The notes below the pieces were generated by a model. That model was not told the DNA's origin. It did not search any database and worked only from the letters and a program-made list of their open reading frames with translations. Source: Ophiodon elongatus (lineage: Eukaryota; Chordata; Actinopteri; Perciformes; Hexagrammidae). From it: DNA of 64,000 nt. Position 1 is the first letter of the stretch. Each line of letters starts with the position of its first letter. The stretch lies in NCBI GenBank assembly GCA_016806645.1, contig JACSYO010001821.1, positions 826,001-890,000 on the forward strand, in the 5' to 3' direction. Positions 1 through 13,079 of this stretch are shown one piece after another. The translations under genes were made by a program, and so were the position numbers.

Positions 1-1454
1 GCTCCAGCCTTCACAGTTAGCGTCTCTTTAATTATGGGGCGACATGACAAACCACTTAGAACTCTGAATCCCCGTTGCTGTTACGCAAGCCCGCCCTCCC
101 ACACACGAGCGCATTTATATACCTCAATTATGTATGCAACTTTCCCAAGTGGTCGAGGGATGACAGCTCTATTAGTATATGCTTTAAATGTGTGCATGTG
201 CGCAGAGTTGTCAGATCGGTGCTGCTGCTGCTGCTGGATTTGATGTCTGTTTACTTGTTGTTAACCCGAATCAAACTCAATGTGTGACACAGCATTCAGA
301 ACAAATGTAGCAGCGGTGCAAAGTAGAATGCGCTCAGACACTTGATCATATGCGCTTTTTTAAAAAGTGTTGTTCATTTGTCAAGATTGTCTTGCTGAAC
401 AAAACGCGTGAGCGTCGTAAAGGTTTTGTTTGCCACGGAGCTTTATTTTCTGCAATATTTTAAAAAAATGTAATGGAAATTTTTTTTTGCCATGCTAAAC
501 TCCAGGGCTGGCCTCCAAAAATACATCATCCCTGCACCACTCTTATCGAAACACAGTTTGATTTACACAGATAGTTAGGCAGTAGCCCAAATCCCACCTT
601 TAACTATTCAGTATAGTTTCCAAATTCCAACCACAGTGGGGGCCAAAATAAGCAAAAAAAAAAGCTAATGCGCAACTTAGCAGACATGTAGTAATTGCTC
701 CCCAGAGGCTGGTCGCTGAATTTTGGTCTAATGGTCGGGTGGATATAATCCTAAAATCATGCCAATTAAATGATATCAAAGGAATATTTTGGAAGGAATT
801 ATCAAGGCAATAAGGCTTTTGTTTCAAGCCCCGCTGACTGCTCACAACACTACAGCAGCGCTCCTGCTCATCCTTTTTTTTCCTTCTTCTTCTTTCTACT
901 GAGCCACGGTTTGACGGGATTACCGGGCTCTGATGGTCATGTTGGTCACTTTTTAAATTGTACAGGTCCAACAGGATTACTAGTCGCTTGTCATGATAGT
1001 AGGACAGGCACAGTGCATGTCTGATGTCACCGGTGTGACCTCACAATCACCTCTCTGTCAGAGGTCCTGTAGGTGTCGTCCTGAACTGGTCTGTAAGCAT
1101 CGTCTGGTTACAGGCAGGAACAGATGCAGAGCGATTCATCCTTTTGTGTCAGTGGGAGAGTGTGGATGATGGAGGTTATATATAATCTCTGCTTGGGTCA
1201 CTGTGTGACCTTGGTTTGACGCACAGTTGTCGTATTGGACATTTCATCATGTTTGGGGGGGCGGGGGGGGGTAAAGCCAACCACTCTACCAAACTGACAG
1301 AAAAATGAAGTTCTCAGAAAGAAAACATGAACTTGAATTATGTTTTGAAAAGAGAAGTAGGTTTGATCATTCTGCCCACTTTTATGGTTGATTTGAAAAA
1401 GCGCAGAGAAGAACCTGGACAAAAAAAATGTATAAATGTGAATCTAATAGCATG

Positions 1455-1458
<4 letters not shown>

Positions 1459-1487
<29 letters not shown>
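1459..1487. repeat. (TC)n microsatellite
   Basis: Pure dinucleotide run of about 14 units in the first partial intron. Confidence 0.9.
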
Positions 1488-1490
<3 letters not shown>

Positions 1491-1668
1491 CTCTTTCTTT
1501 CCCTCCCTGCTCCGTTTTGTTTCGTTACTCTTTATAATATCTCTTTTAACTCCAACGAGTCCTTAAAAGGGCCCTTGGCGGCCGAGTTAAAGTCCCCTGA
1601 AACAGTAAAACTGTGTTAAAGTGAGTGATGGTGGCAGCAGTTTGGTTTATATTGCTAGCTAGCAGCTC

Positions 1669-1669
<1 letters not shown>

Positions 1670-1731
<62 letters not shown>

Positions 1732-1735
1732 GCGC
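1670..1735. repeat. (TG)n microsatellite
   Basis: About 28 pure TG units, then TGCG variants at the 3' end. Long enough to be highly polymorphic. Confidence 0.95.
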
Positions 1736-2262
1736 AGAATACGCTCCGTCTGGGACTGTGAGGGCGGCAGGGTGAGAGTGGAGAAGGACAATGCACTGAA
1801 GAGGATAATGTCAGAGGGATCCCATTAAGATTACCTTATTGCTCAGTTTACCAAAAGGGAATTGGCTTTTCTGTGCGCGCTTATTCCCCTCAACACGTTC
1901 CCGCTCGGGACCGATCAGACCGGGGCCACGGAGACAGCAGGTCGAGCTTTAGTGTCCACTTTCAGTCTACGTCCCTCAATGCACCGGCCCGACAGCGGTG
2001 AGAATTACACCTGCAACGGGGCGTTTTAAAGAGCAGTTTCAAGTTGGACTGACATTTAGACTAGAGGAGGAGGAGAAATTGTTGGAGGAAAGAGTTTGGC
2101 AGAAGTGAACCCGGGTTAAAAAAATAAATAAAAAAAAGTCAAGTGGTGAGACAAGAGAGAGCGGTACCCCCACAGCGAGAACGTGAAGTGTTTACAAGAT
2201 GAAGATCTCTCTCCTCCTCCGGCTACCCCATGCCTCTCTCGCCGACACACCGCCATCGCACC

Positions 2263-2313
2263 TAATCAGCCAATCAGGCCTCTTAGAAGAATCCAGCCGT
2301 GATTGGCTGATTA
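2263..2313. promoter_or_regulatory. Inverted CCAAT-box pair (14-bp perfect inverted repeat)
   Basis: TAATCAGCCAATCA at 2263-2276 is repeated as its exact reverse complement at 2300-2313 with a 23-base spacer. Each arm contains CAGCCAATCA, a close match to the NF-Y binding site, once per strand. A 14-bp exact inverted repeat is unlikely by chance. It could be a regulatory element or the ends of a small decayed element; intronic position gives no direct proof of function. Confidence 0.45.
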
Positions 2314-2576
2314 ACTGAGCTCATCAACACGCCACCCGATGCGACTTCAAACGCACAGACGCAGTGTGCAAATTACCGAGTGTATCCTGTAGTGTGCGTG
2401 CGTGTGTGTGTGTGTGTTTGTGCGCATATGCATAATATATGCATGCATTTGTCACCTTCTTTGCATTTGTGAGTCTGTGTGGGCAACATGTCTGCAAGTT
2501 CACAAAGTTTTACATATTAAAAGTTGCACTGTTTCACCGCCGTAAGTGGCTTAACTTTGCATTTGACTCGTAAAGT

Positions 2577-2578
<2 letters not shown>

Positions 2579-2616
<38 letters not shown>
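2579..2616. repeat. (GT)n microsatellite
   Basis: About 18 pure GT units; a shorter impure GT/GC stretch sits upstream near 2392-2417. Confidence 0.95.
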
Positions 2617-2617
<1 letters not shown>

Positions 2618-3623
2618 TCCACCATTTGAGCACAAAGGCACAGAGCCTCAAATTGGGAATCATACTAAAAAAGTATATGACATTAGAATTCCATACAATT
2701 AAATTACACATGTATGTACAATGTATTCTGTATCTGGTAATGTTCTATATCATAGAAACCACATAATAACAGTATTTGTAACAGAAAATAAATTGGAATG
2801 TAGTTTGTCATGGGGCACCTACCATCGTGGGGAAACACAAACGCAGAGATTTTGAAATGGGGAGCATGGAAAGCCGAGACTTACAGATGATTCCTACCTA
2901 AAGCTCCCCAACCCGAGGTGGCAGGATGTTCCTGGAGAGTAGAGCTCTCCTTGAGAAAGCTCCTTCCCTCTGCTGATTCTTCTTTTCTTTTTTTTTCTCC
3001 TCGGTTCTGGGGATGACTGCAGCACAATCCTGAGATAACATTTCAGAGCACATCCATGGGAGTAGAAGGGGAGCTCAGATCAGTATGCTCAAAGAGCAAC
3101 ACTTTTCACTATATATGGTGTTTGACATATTACCAGAAAATAATAAAAAAAAAAAAAACACTTTATATATGGTTTTTTTTCGCTTAAGTGAGGAGTCACG
3201 CTGCAGCTTCTTGCTATTGGCTGCAGTGGCCACTGCAGTACTAACACTCACAGGATCTTCAACAGTTTCCCTCTATCATTGCACGCAATCTTCCTCCTTC
3301 CTGTCTTCCCTTCATTCATCCCCCATTCCATTATCATTCATGTTTACCCATGCAGAGCACAGCGACACGTAGCGGGGCACCCTAAGGCGGATCAATGCCA
3401 ATATTTATTTCATATCTAATTACCGGGGAAGAACCGCAGTCCGGAGAACCCCGGCGGTGAAAGTGAGCGTCCTGCAGACCGCAGTGGAAGTGCAGCCTGA
3501 GCTTCAAGAGCGAGGAACGCGAGTACAAGCGCCGTTTATAGGATTCGAATAGAGCGAGCTAGAGGCATTTCCAGAGGGTGAAGCCTCCAGAAAGCTGAGT
3601 GAGATCTGCTTTCTGCAGGAGAT

Positions 3624-3642
3624 CCCCCCCCCCCCCCCCCCC

Positions 3643-3689
<47 letters not shown>

Positions 3690-3700
3690 TCCCCCCCCCC
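3624..3700. repeat. C-run, (CA)n, C-run compound repeat
   Basis: A run of 19 C, then about 22 CA units to 3687, then another run of 10 C at 3691-3700. The flanking C-runs are unusual and make the whole tract pyrimidine/amino-biased. Confidence 0.93.
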
Positions 3701-4127
3701 ACTGTCATTGCATTGAAGAAGGCAAAATATGTGTTGTTGTTGTTATTATTATTACATTTTCAAACCCTTTACCAAAAACCAGCCATCAGGAGTTAAGAAT
3801 ACATAAACTCTTTTCACCCTCGACTATAACTTGAATTGCTTCTCCTGTGTAAATAAGGCAATCTAAGCAATTACAGGCCTTTTATTGATCTGTTGTTCTT
3901 TCTTCATGATCAATTTATAAAGTCCGTAAAGGTACAAAGGTTCACAGCTCGAATGCCGTGTTCATTTTCATTGCTGTCATTCCCAATAATCTGCAGCATT
4001 TTCTTCATTATAGATCAATAGCCTTCGCTCTGTGTTTGATTATGATTGCCAGATGAACCAATGTATCAGTTAACGGGGGAGTTTCTTTTTTTCTCGCCGC
4101 TGTCGCCTCAGTGCTCGCTCATGGGGG

Positions 4128-4235
4128 AATGTTGGGTGTCTGTATAGAGTACAGTCTAGACCTGCTCTGTGTGAAAAGTGTCTTGGGATAACTGCTGTCA
4201 TGATTTGACGCTATATAAATTAATTGATTTGAATT
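4128..4235 (+). mobile_element. 3' tail of a fish non-LTR retroelement or its SINE
   Basis: The segment around GTGTCTTGGGATAACT, followed by GACGCTATATAAAT and a short TTGATTTGAATT unit, is the usual 3' end of a common fish LINE/SINE tail (recalled from the family, where it reads CGCTATATAAATAAAATTGA with TTGAA repeats). Only the tail is present. It ends 45 bases before the acceptor of exon A. Confidence 0.6.
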
Positions 4236-4279
4236 AATGACTCGCTCCTTTCTCTGACCCCCCCCTCCCTCCCCTCCAG

Positions 4280-4329
4280 ATTTGTTCCTGACGACTGAAG
4301 GGCCCAAGTTTGAGACCTGGATCAGCAAG
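4280..4329 (+). CDS. itfg1: ITFG1 coding exon A (ectodomain)
   Basis: Fifty bases encoding (D)LFLTTEGPKFETWISK. The first Asp codon is split: its G comes from the upstream exon, so the preceding intron is phase 1. The acceptor is a C/T-rich tract ending CTCCAG at 4279; the donor is GTAATT at 4330, phase 0. In the family the stretch Asp-Leu-Phe-Leu-Thr-Thr is a beta strand of the FG-GAP propeller, followed by a variable insert and Phe-Glu-x-Trp. The fish segment is shorter than the mammalian one as I recall it. Both splice sites are canonical and the frame continues cleanly into the next exon. Confidence 0.9.
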
Positions 4330-4898
4330 GTAATTTACTTCTTTTGGACTTGTTTTCGTCTCCTTTCCCCGTCCCAGTTGCCCTTTTACTGCCCGTCTTT
4401 CCAAGAGTCCGGTTCAGGCTGAGTCACTGCAGCCGAGCAGTAGGAGGCCTGATGACCCCTGTGTGGTTACAGTAATGTTGTGCAAATAGGTTTTTTTTTT
4501 TTATGCTTAGTCATCATACGCTCTCTGTTTGTAATAAAATATCACATTGCTGTATGTATCATTGCAGGGCTCTTATGTAAAGTTTTTGATATTGCAGAAA
4601 TATTGCTGCACAGTCTTCAAAGACAATACAACACATAACTTTGATTTTTACAAATGCCATTCACAAGTTACCACATCACCTAGTGATGTTTAAAATGGCT
4701 CATTCGTCAAACCAACAGTCAAAATCCCCAAAAGGTCACTTGTAAAATAAACAGGAAAGGAAAAGACTTTCTTAGTTTTGAGAGGCTGGAAGCAGTACAT
4801 ATTTTATATTGCATTACTCTGATGCATAAACGGTCAATCGATTAGCTTAATGTTTACACAAATTTTTTTATGAACGACTCGATAGCCCAAGAAATGTT

Positions 4899-4901
<3 letters not shown>

Positions 4902-4995
<94 letters not shown>
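4902..4995. repeat. (GA)n microsatellite, about 46 units
   Basis: Uninterrupted GA run of 94 bases on the + strand; a polypurine mirror repeat able in principle to form triplex DNA. Confidence 0.96.
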
Positions 4996-4996
<1 letters not shown>

Positions 4997-6059
4997 CCTC
5001 TTAAAAAGCTGCCACTGCTCTAGTTAAGTGGTTCCTGACTGGCGGGTCCGTTGTGAGTGTCGGTCAGGAGACGGCACCCCAAGTCTCTGCTGCTCGTTCT
5101 GTAGCAGCAACTGAACATGACACTTGGTTTTACCTGCGCCGACCATAATAGGCCTTCCTGAAAACAACTTTTCTTCTCTCTATCGCTTAGAGCGCCGTTC
5201 TTTTTGTACCACTCCTCTTTCCATGTAATGCTTGAATCCAACGACAGTTGGTCCTTATCTAAAGAGAACACAAATTATTTTGTTATTTGTTGATTAGCGG
5301 AAACCAGAGTAAATAGCTGTTGCCTGAACTGTATAACATGGAATAGTGATTAAATCCCTTTTAGCCTAAAATGACCACATTTCTCTACTTTGCCTGTTTG
5401 CAGTCACCTGGTCTCAGCCACCGGTAACTAGGGACCTGCAATATGGTCCACATCAGCCATGTTGTGTGTGTTCCTCATATAAACTAAGTCCACTATATCC
5501 ATCAATAGGAAGGTCATGTGTGCACGTACAACCAAAGCTATTTACCTTGTGATCAGAGAGTGTCGACCCGCACACACAACCCCCCACCCCTCCCTTAATT
5601 TCCTCAGGGCAACAAACAGAGCTGCAACGCGTTGGTGGGCTTGGGGGTGCAGGATTGTTAGCACTGCTGCAGGACTAGTTAATATTCCGGGAGAGCAGAG
5701 AGGGGGAGACCGTGGCTCTGGGTTTTTTGTCGAAGGGGCCTGTTTGAAATTCAGCAGGTCGAGGCACAAGCCGAACAGTAGTCTATCTTATCACAGAGAG
5801 AGGGGGTAGGAGAAAGGAAGGGGAGGAGGCGAGGAAGAAGAGAGAAACAGAGAGGGACTAAAGGATTTGGCAGAGACAGAATGTGTGTGTGAGGGTAGAG
5901 CGAGACCAAGCAGGAGCAAAACAGAGCAAATATACTGCCATACCCCAAAAACCAGTAGGATGGGTGACGGCTTGTAGGAATGTTAATAAAGGTGAGAGGG
6001 TGACGCAAAGGAATTTTCAGAGGGAAGCATGAAGATCATTTTTTATTTCTTTTACATCC

Positions 6060-6400
6060 GCTTATCTCTTGGCAGCTATTTGACGGATGGCCACATGATT
6101 TTGTACAGACATTCGTGGTCCCCAGAGGGTGGACCCGACTGACTTTGCTCATCCCCTTACCTTTCCTCTCGCACCGCCGTGAGGTTGACACTTTTGTTTT
6201 TCATTGAAATGTTTCAACGGCTCTTTGATGGATTGCCTTGAAATATGGTACGGGCATTCATGTTCCCCAGAGGATGAATCGTTCCTTTGCCTTTGTCTAC
6301 CGGCCATGTTCAGATCGACTTGTGTATTGTATACCTGCAAAGTCGATTATATTCCCATCAGCCTCAGCTGCTGTTTATGCCATTAAGCAAATGTTAGCGT
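6060..6400 (+). repeat. Diverged tandem interspersed repeat (fish family), two units
   Basis: Two diverged units start at about 6079 and 6224, 145 bases apart. Shared words include TTTGA[CT]GGAT, GGTAC/TGTACAGACATTC-type text and TCCCCAGAGG-TG. I recognise this wording (gaaattttgtacagacattc, then ccccagaggatgaatc) from repeats common in fish genomes but cannot assign a named family. An antisense copy lies at 52690-52760. Confidence 0.6.
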
Positions 6401-6793
6401 GCTTCAGTAAAAATAGGAAGCAGTTTGATATAAAAGTTTTTGTTTTTTAAATCTTTGTAAGGAAACACAGGTTATCTCCTTAAACTCACAACAAGCCTGG
6501 TGCAAATTGTGTAATAATTGTGATAGCAGATCTAGACATTCTCCTCCCTGACTGTGTGTGAAGTGTATTTGTTTTGCTTTGTGTCATCCATTCATCATAA
6601 TTAATTCATCATTCAGTCTTTTATTAGTTCTACTCTTTGCGGGATGGGGTAAATATTTCATTTATTTGATCGGTAAAGCGTCGTTGTTTGGTGAAGTGGT
6701 CCTTTTTAAATCCTCTGTACGTTTCCTCTTCCTTTTTTCTTTAAATGCATTCACTCCTGAATAAATTTCCAAATATTGTTCCTACAAAGGCAC

Positions 6794-6795
<2 letters not shown>

Positions 6796-6865
<70 letters not shown>
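6796..6865. repeat. (CA)n microsatellite
   Basis: About 34 uninterrupted CA units followed by a short TATATA stretch. Confidence 0.96.
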
Positions 6866-6866
<1 letters not shown>

Positions 6867-8202
6867 GCACATATATATACACAGACGGGCATTTCCCAGC
6901 ATCCCCAGTGCATTAGACCCCTTTTTTTAATCCCACAACGGTATTCGGTTCAACGCGGCTTCATCTATCGGTCACAGGCCACCACACCCCTCGTTCTCCA
7001 ACACTCTGTTTTAATTACTTTTCTATGTTTTCTCTCCCTCTAAGTCTCCTTCCAACCCTCCGCGTCCCTCCGATTACACAAGAGAAGGCAGTCACAGATG
7101 GGGTGCAGGGGGAAGAGAGAGACAACAAGCTGCAGTGATGAGTGAAAAGAGGTGTTTCCATTGGCCGTCAAGTAGAGCCAAGGGGGTTTTGAGGGTAAAA
7201 TCTACAACGGCTGATACAATACTTAAATTAATTTCTCAGGGAGAAACTGATGCCTCTGGTCACATGCACGTACACTAGAGTGGGCTACGGAAACACATCT
7301 ACCTCTTTCTTTGTAGTCGGTCCTACACTTTCAGTACATCAGAGTCTCGCCAAGCATACGGGGCCAGGATGGTAGGGTGAACGTGGCAAACAAAACTCAT
7401 TTTATAGTACTTTTGAAACACTTGAGCAATTTGCTTCCTTCAACACTTTTTTTTTTCTTCCTTATGTTCTTGCAAAAGGAAAACAATGAAATGCCAAAAT
7501 AACTAATTTCATGCTAATTTTGACGTTGTCCTAACTATTACAAATGTTCCCTCCGGACCTGAAAGCTTAATATGCACATAATGGAGCGCTTACATGAGCT
7601 TACGTTTTGCCTTACTTTATAGTTTGCAACAAAATATCTTGTTCTGGAAACATATTTAAATACAGACATTTATTTTTATTTTTATTGTTGTGACACTAGT
7701 GCTTCTGTCTCTGAGTTCATCAGGATCGGTTCATGTGAGTTGTGCCTCCATACAGCCTGCTCCTCTGTATGAGTTGTAGCACACAGTTTAGTATTCAGTT
7801 CCCCTAACTCAACAGTACAACATATATATTCTTCACAAGCTATTGTGGTAAGTTTATCCTGGCGACTATAGCCATATATATGAAATATTAATACACTGCA
7901 TGCCTGCAGTCTCACGCACTACTGAGTGGATCCCACCCTTAATCCCACTGTTCCCAGCAACAATTTATCCAGCGTGTCATGCGCCACTGCATACAGATTC
8001 ATACACTGCACACGTTTTGACACCAGCATTAGCATCAATTCTGCACCATATTTACTTTGTAGTTTTTAGCCATGTTAAAAATCCCCCGCCACCCAGTTGC
8101 TCCAGGACAGACTCGCTGTCCTGCTGCAATTTGTCATGAAAATTCTTCACCTGCTACAACTCTGCATACTGTGTATGTCACTCCACTGCACTGTTTGGCA
8201 AG

Positions 8203-8243
8203 GTGTGTGTGTGCGTGTGCGTGTGTGCGTGTGCGTGTGCGTG

Positions 8244-8289
<46 letters not shown>

Positions 8290-8299
8290 TGCGTGTGTG
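8203..8299. repeat. Compound (TG)n/(CG) microsatellite
   Basis: About 97 bases of TG with scattered GC substitutions, entirely alternating purine-pyrimidine, so a Z-DNA-prone tract. Confidence 0.95.
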
Positions 8300-9342
8300 A
8301 TGTGAACAGATGCAAGAATAATAGCAAGACCTGTAATCCTTTCATCTTCACACATCAATCAGCTGCTCTCAAACTGTCACACACACACGTCACAGTTTTA
8401 ATCATGACATCTTGCAATCAGGCAGCCAGCAGCAGTCAATCACCCTGAGATCTCATCCTCGATGCGCAGAGAGAGTTAACACCCTGTTGCCACATCTGTG
8501 GGTGCGTCCGTACGAGCGTGCCGCGATTGGAAGCTTATGATCTGAATTAACATGGGTTGACTCTCCCCGCTTCTGAAGAGCTCAGCTTCAAAGTGCGTCA
8601 TTTCCTTCTGCATAGGTCAGTTGGACGTACTCGCATGCGTTTAAGAAAGAAGAAGGGTAACGCGTACTGAATATCTCTCTCTATATTGAATTCCCTTTGC
8701 TTTTTCTGCATGAATTATTCGTGAAACATGTGAGGAGAAGCAATGCTGCCCCTAAATGATTAGCGCCGCTGCTGTGTATAAATATACCGAAACGCAATGA
8801 ACTCCCTATCTTTACTTTAGCCGGTCGGAGTCGGGGACGAGTGACGATTATGTGCGTTTAATGCGGAATGAGCGTTTTAAAAAAATTGCCTTTTTAAACG
8901 CTAAATTGTTCGTCAGCTGCCGGGGCATACGGTGACTTAGGAGGCTATTTGGCCATCGTGTGCTCTGATGAATTTGGCATGCAGCTGACAAATCAATCAC
9001 GAATTAGTTTGAATGAAAACTCAACTCCTGGCATTTGCTCCTAATGTTCTTCAACGCTGTTTTAGAAGAAGGAAATAACAGGTTTAACAGCAGAACCGGC
9101 TTTAAAAGGGACCTATTTTCTTTTTAAATGAGTGCTGTGCAGTGGATTTAATTTGTGCCCATGTGAAGAGGAACTGATAAATATTTGGAAAAGTGATTGA
9201 TAAAAAAGAAACTTTAAAGAAGCGTTTAATTTGAGATTTGGTGAGGTGTCTTGTTACCTTGTAAGGCTATATTTCTTAAAAGAGGGTAAGAAGTTACAAA
9301 ATAATCTTGTAACAATAACAATTGTGATTTTGCCTGAAATAA

Positions 9343-9344
<2 letters not shown>

Positions 9345-9418
<74 letters not shown>
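9345..9418. repeat. (GT)n microsatellite
   Basis: About 37 uninterrupted GT units. A complementary (CA)n tract lies about 400 bases downstream in the same intron. Confidence 0.96.
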
Positions 9419-9419
<1 letters not shown>

Positions 9420-9820
9420 CTTATCAAATTGAAACAAACTGAATTGTGCAACAAACCCACGTATTCGCTGCCAGGGACGGCCTGAGTCTTTGGACGAGGG
9501 ACTTGGCCCACTTATACTGGCTAAATAAATGCCTCTACATTTCCTTCCTGCACAGCATTAAACAGCCGCTGTGGCTTCAGTGTTCAGTTTGACGGTTTTG
9601 TAACATGTAAAACATATTAATGGACTTTTCATAATATTAAATGTGTTGTGTGATCTATCCCTTGTATCTGGCGGACAGTTTTTTGGGCACTTTTCTGGCA
9701 CCAATCTTCTGCAAATAACCTCATTAGGATTGTTAGGGTTTCAGCCACAGTCGGCACTATTTAGGCATTGTATGATTAGCAGACATTGAAAAAACAAAAC
9801 CAATGACATTTGGAAAAAAT

Positions 9821-9821
<1 letters not shown>

Positions 9822-9891
<70 letters not shown>
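9822..9891. repeat. (CA)n microsatellite
   Basis: About 35 uninterrupted CA units. Confidence 0.96.
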
Positions 9892-9892
<1 letters not shown>

Positions 9893-12099
9893 CATAACCC
9901 TTAAAACCAGATGGTAGATGGTATGTGATGATATTTTCTGTTCAGTCATGGTGGCTGTTGCTGCTCATGCAACCAAACTACTCCGCTCCTATTTATTGAA
10001 GGCAAAATAATTTTCTTCCCACCAAAACATAAAACACTTATTTTTGCAAAAGAGTTTATTTTTTTTCTTCTTTTCCCAGGAAAATCCGCCTGGATCCAGA
10101 TTATAAGAACATTTGCCAATATTCACGTTCCAGTCCTTTTATGAGCAGCCTCATTCATATGTTAAAACATTGATACACTAACTGACCTAAAGGGAACGCC
10201 GTCATAAATCTACTGGACCATCACGCTGGCAGCACTATTCATTAGTCCCCTAATCTAAAAATGTCTCAGGGTGGACGTGGGGACTGTGAGCATGAGGCTG
10301 CCATTAAGATGTTCAAGAGGGCAGTTTCTGTGACAGTCATCTGGAAAGATTGGACCACCCCCCCTCTCCCCCCCCCCCTTCCCCCACCAACACCTCCAGT
10401 GAGGCCAGACAACTTCTTTTCCTGCCATTTCAGAACCACACTCTCAAAAAAAGAATAAACATCCACCTATCCAGTGCCAATGATAGAGCAATAGGCCCTT
10501 TTTTTCCCCACAGATGACATGTTGAGCTGTTATCGTATGAAAAGGACAAATGCCTGAATTCAATTGAGCTGCCCTGGTTTCAGAGTCCTGGTGTCGTACA
10601 TGCTGGCTCCCGGTCACGCTGTCGCAGGGGCCAGGGTTACACTTTCAGATGCGCCGACACATGTGCATCCGCACTTCCATGCCCGCCTAATAAGAGACCC
10701 ATCGGATGTGTATTTTGCGGTCAAAGCAGCGGCTGTATAAAAACAAAGTTGAGTCATTTTTCTTATCCAAAAGCTTTTATTTTGGGTTTTTCATCTGCAG
10801 TCACTTAACAGGACTCACAGTGGGTCTCTGCAGGGCTCCAGACCAGGTTTTCGCCCTCTCCTCCCTTTTCGGAACCCTCCTCGCCCCTTTTGTAATTCGG
10901 TCGTCGTAAGCTGAAACATTTATTGAGTTGATCATTTTGGATTACCTTTAATTAATGGCGTTCAAACCGACAATCGCGATTTTAATAGGAAGCGGTTGTC
11001 AATCGGAGCAGAGAAGAAGTGACCGGTGAAGTTGTCAGGTGATAGTGAGCGTACGGCTTCCGTTTTGTCTGTGACGAGGAGCAGGAAGCGGTGAACCTGT
11101 CAGAACGAGGCTTTGAGTCATTTAAATATTTCTAGAGCGGTAGAGCCGAAGCCAGTACTGCACTTCAGTTGGATTTGTTACAATACTGTAACTGACTGGA
11201 AATCAGTAAGGTATTCATGTTACACATATCAATGTGAACCCAGCCTGCAGTGCTTTTGTTGTTCTTCTTTCAGAATGTATTGGAAAAAAATATATATAGT
11301 CATGATGATCTCGGCTAAATAAGGAGACGCATTTCTCTCTCTCACATATCCCTCCTGCCCCCGTAAATCACTGCTCTGAAAAGGGTTCTATTGTGCAACG
11401 GAGCAGAAGGTGTCAGCCCTACAGTTCATGCATCAATTCACCATAACACATTGGCCTGGTCTACAAAGAGCAGTTAATACGTTGACTATGTCCAATGTAC
11501 CATAGAATGATGTAATGCTTGTGTACAGTGAAGGATCCAGAAGATGTCGCAATAATGGTCTTAAAAAAAAAAAGACAATGAGATTATTTTCTCATATCGT
11601 TCAAGCCTATTTATTCTCGTAGATTATGTGAAGTATTGAAAAGATTTGATTGATTTTATAATACTTCCATTTTCCTTATTCCTCATGATTTTAGCCATAG
11701 AGTAAATTACTTTTTTCGAATGAATTCTGCTGCGTTTCATCGCGATGACTTTAAATCTCGCAATGTAGTTGCCGATATATGTGGAGGACGGTGTCTGCTT
11801 CGTCTCATCTTTATCAGTCTCTATTTTTCTCTTTCATTCGCCTCCTCTTTGCCTCTCGATTCATTCTCGTTAACTTCATTAAATGCAGCAAAAAACAGAA
11901 CACAATAGTAACATCGGTGTTTAACCCCACATACGGTACTCATACATAATGCATGCGTTTCTCTCTCTGACTCAGTCCTTGAATGTCTCTCCCTTCTCTC
12001 CTTCCCTGCCTTTCTTTGTCTCTGCCCCTCTCTCTCGCTCATAAATCACTAATGTTGCTATCAGCAGGCAACAGTTTCCCACTGCACAGTCACATCTGA

Positions 12100-12106
<7 letters not shown>

Positions 12107-12173
<67 letters not shown>
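12107..12173. repeat. (CA)n microsatellite
   Basis: About 33 uninterrupted CA units following a CTCTCT stretch. Confidence 0.96.
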
Positions 12174-12176
<3 letters not shown>

Positions 12177-12486
12177 CACACAGACTTTCCCCCCACTAAT
12201 ATGCTTATCTCCTTATCTTTCTCCCATGCCCTCTGTAAAGGGCACCACACACACCGATGGCATTTGATGTGCGTATAAACTCCCTCACCCATTGTTTTCG
12301 ATGCGAGCCCATATGTTGGGTCTCATGGAGACGCAGGTGAACCAGAGATGTCTCGTCCTGTCGCGATGTGTTGCGGGTCTACTTCCAACCTGACGAGCAG
12401 CAATCCCTTCACTGCTTGCCCGCGTCAGTTCAGTGCGTTGCACGTGACAACTAAAGTATTAAATCAAGTACAGCTGAAAAGAAAAG

Positions 12487-12753
12487 CGTATCGATTGATG
12501 AATTGATCCGTCTGCGGTTGATTATTTTATTACATTTCCATTAAGAAGGTAAAACATTTGCTCGTTCCAGCTTCTCAAACGTGGGGATTTGTTGCTTCCC
12601 TCTAGGTTTAACAGAAGTAATTGTACAATGTCACCTTTGCTCTGGGAACATGTCGTATTCTTTTACTACGTCTTTAAAGTTTATAGATGAAATTATTTCT
12701 CAACAAATAATTGATGATCCATAATGAAAATAATCATAGTTGATTCAGCCCTA
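12487..12753 (-). mobile_element. hAT-like MITE remnant
   Basis: Read on the minus strand it begins TAGGGCTGAATCAACTATGA and continues ATTATTTTCATTATGGAT, close to the common fish MITE that starts TAGGGCTGCAACTAACGATT; it also shares the TTTGAGAAGCTGGAA word in the middle and ends in ATTGATNNATCGATA-like text. Diverged and with no coding capacity. The family wording is recalled from fish genomes. Confidence 0.65.
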
Positions 12754-13079
12754 ATATAACTGAATGACACCGATAATTGTACTCGTTAACCCTCTACTAA
12801 TCTGAAGGTGTTGGCCAACGACACCAAATCATTTTTTTTTTAAAGATATATTATGTTTTACATGAGCAATATTTTCTATGTGGTGAAAAAAATATATAAC
12901 AATTAAAACACATCCAATCACATTTCCAGTTTTTATTTTTTTATTTTTTTTGAGGCATTTTAGCTGAACTATTGCGAGACAACAGCTTGGGTCCATGTTT
13001 ACTTCCTGTCAGCGTATTTAATTCACATTCACCGCAACTGGAAATAAAAAGGGAAATAAACTGTGTTGCACATGTCCGT

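Larger units (their letters stand above)
1..4279 (+). other. itfg1: 3' part of an ITFG1 intron (5' end outside window)
   Basis: No coding exon seen. I looked for the segment that precedes Asp-Leu-Phe-Leu in the family (ending roughly Asp-Phe-Thr-Ala) and did not find it, so the previous exon is probably upstream. The interval holds (TC)n near 1459, (TG)n at 1670, (GT)n at 2579, a C-run plus (CA)n at 3624, an inverted CCAAT pair at 2263-2313 and a retroelement tail at 4128-4235. The intron ends in a C-rich tract and AG at 4278-4279. The rest is unremarkable. Confidence 0.85.

Noticed and set aside
3448..3560. A short open + strand stretch in GC-richer DNA, considered as the preceding ITFG1 exon
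   Set aside because: Its translation does not resemble the family segment that should precede Asp-Leu-Phe-Leu, and no matching phase-1 donor follows.
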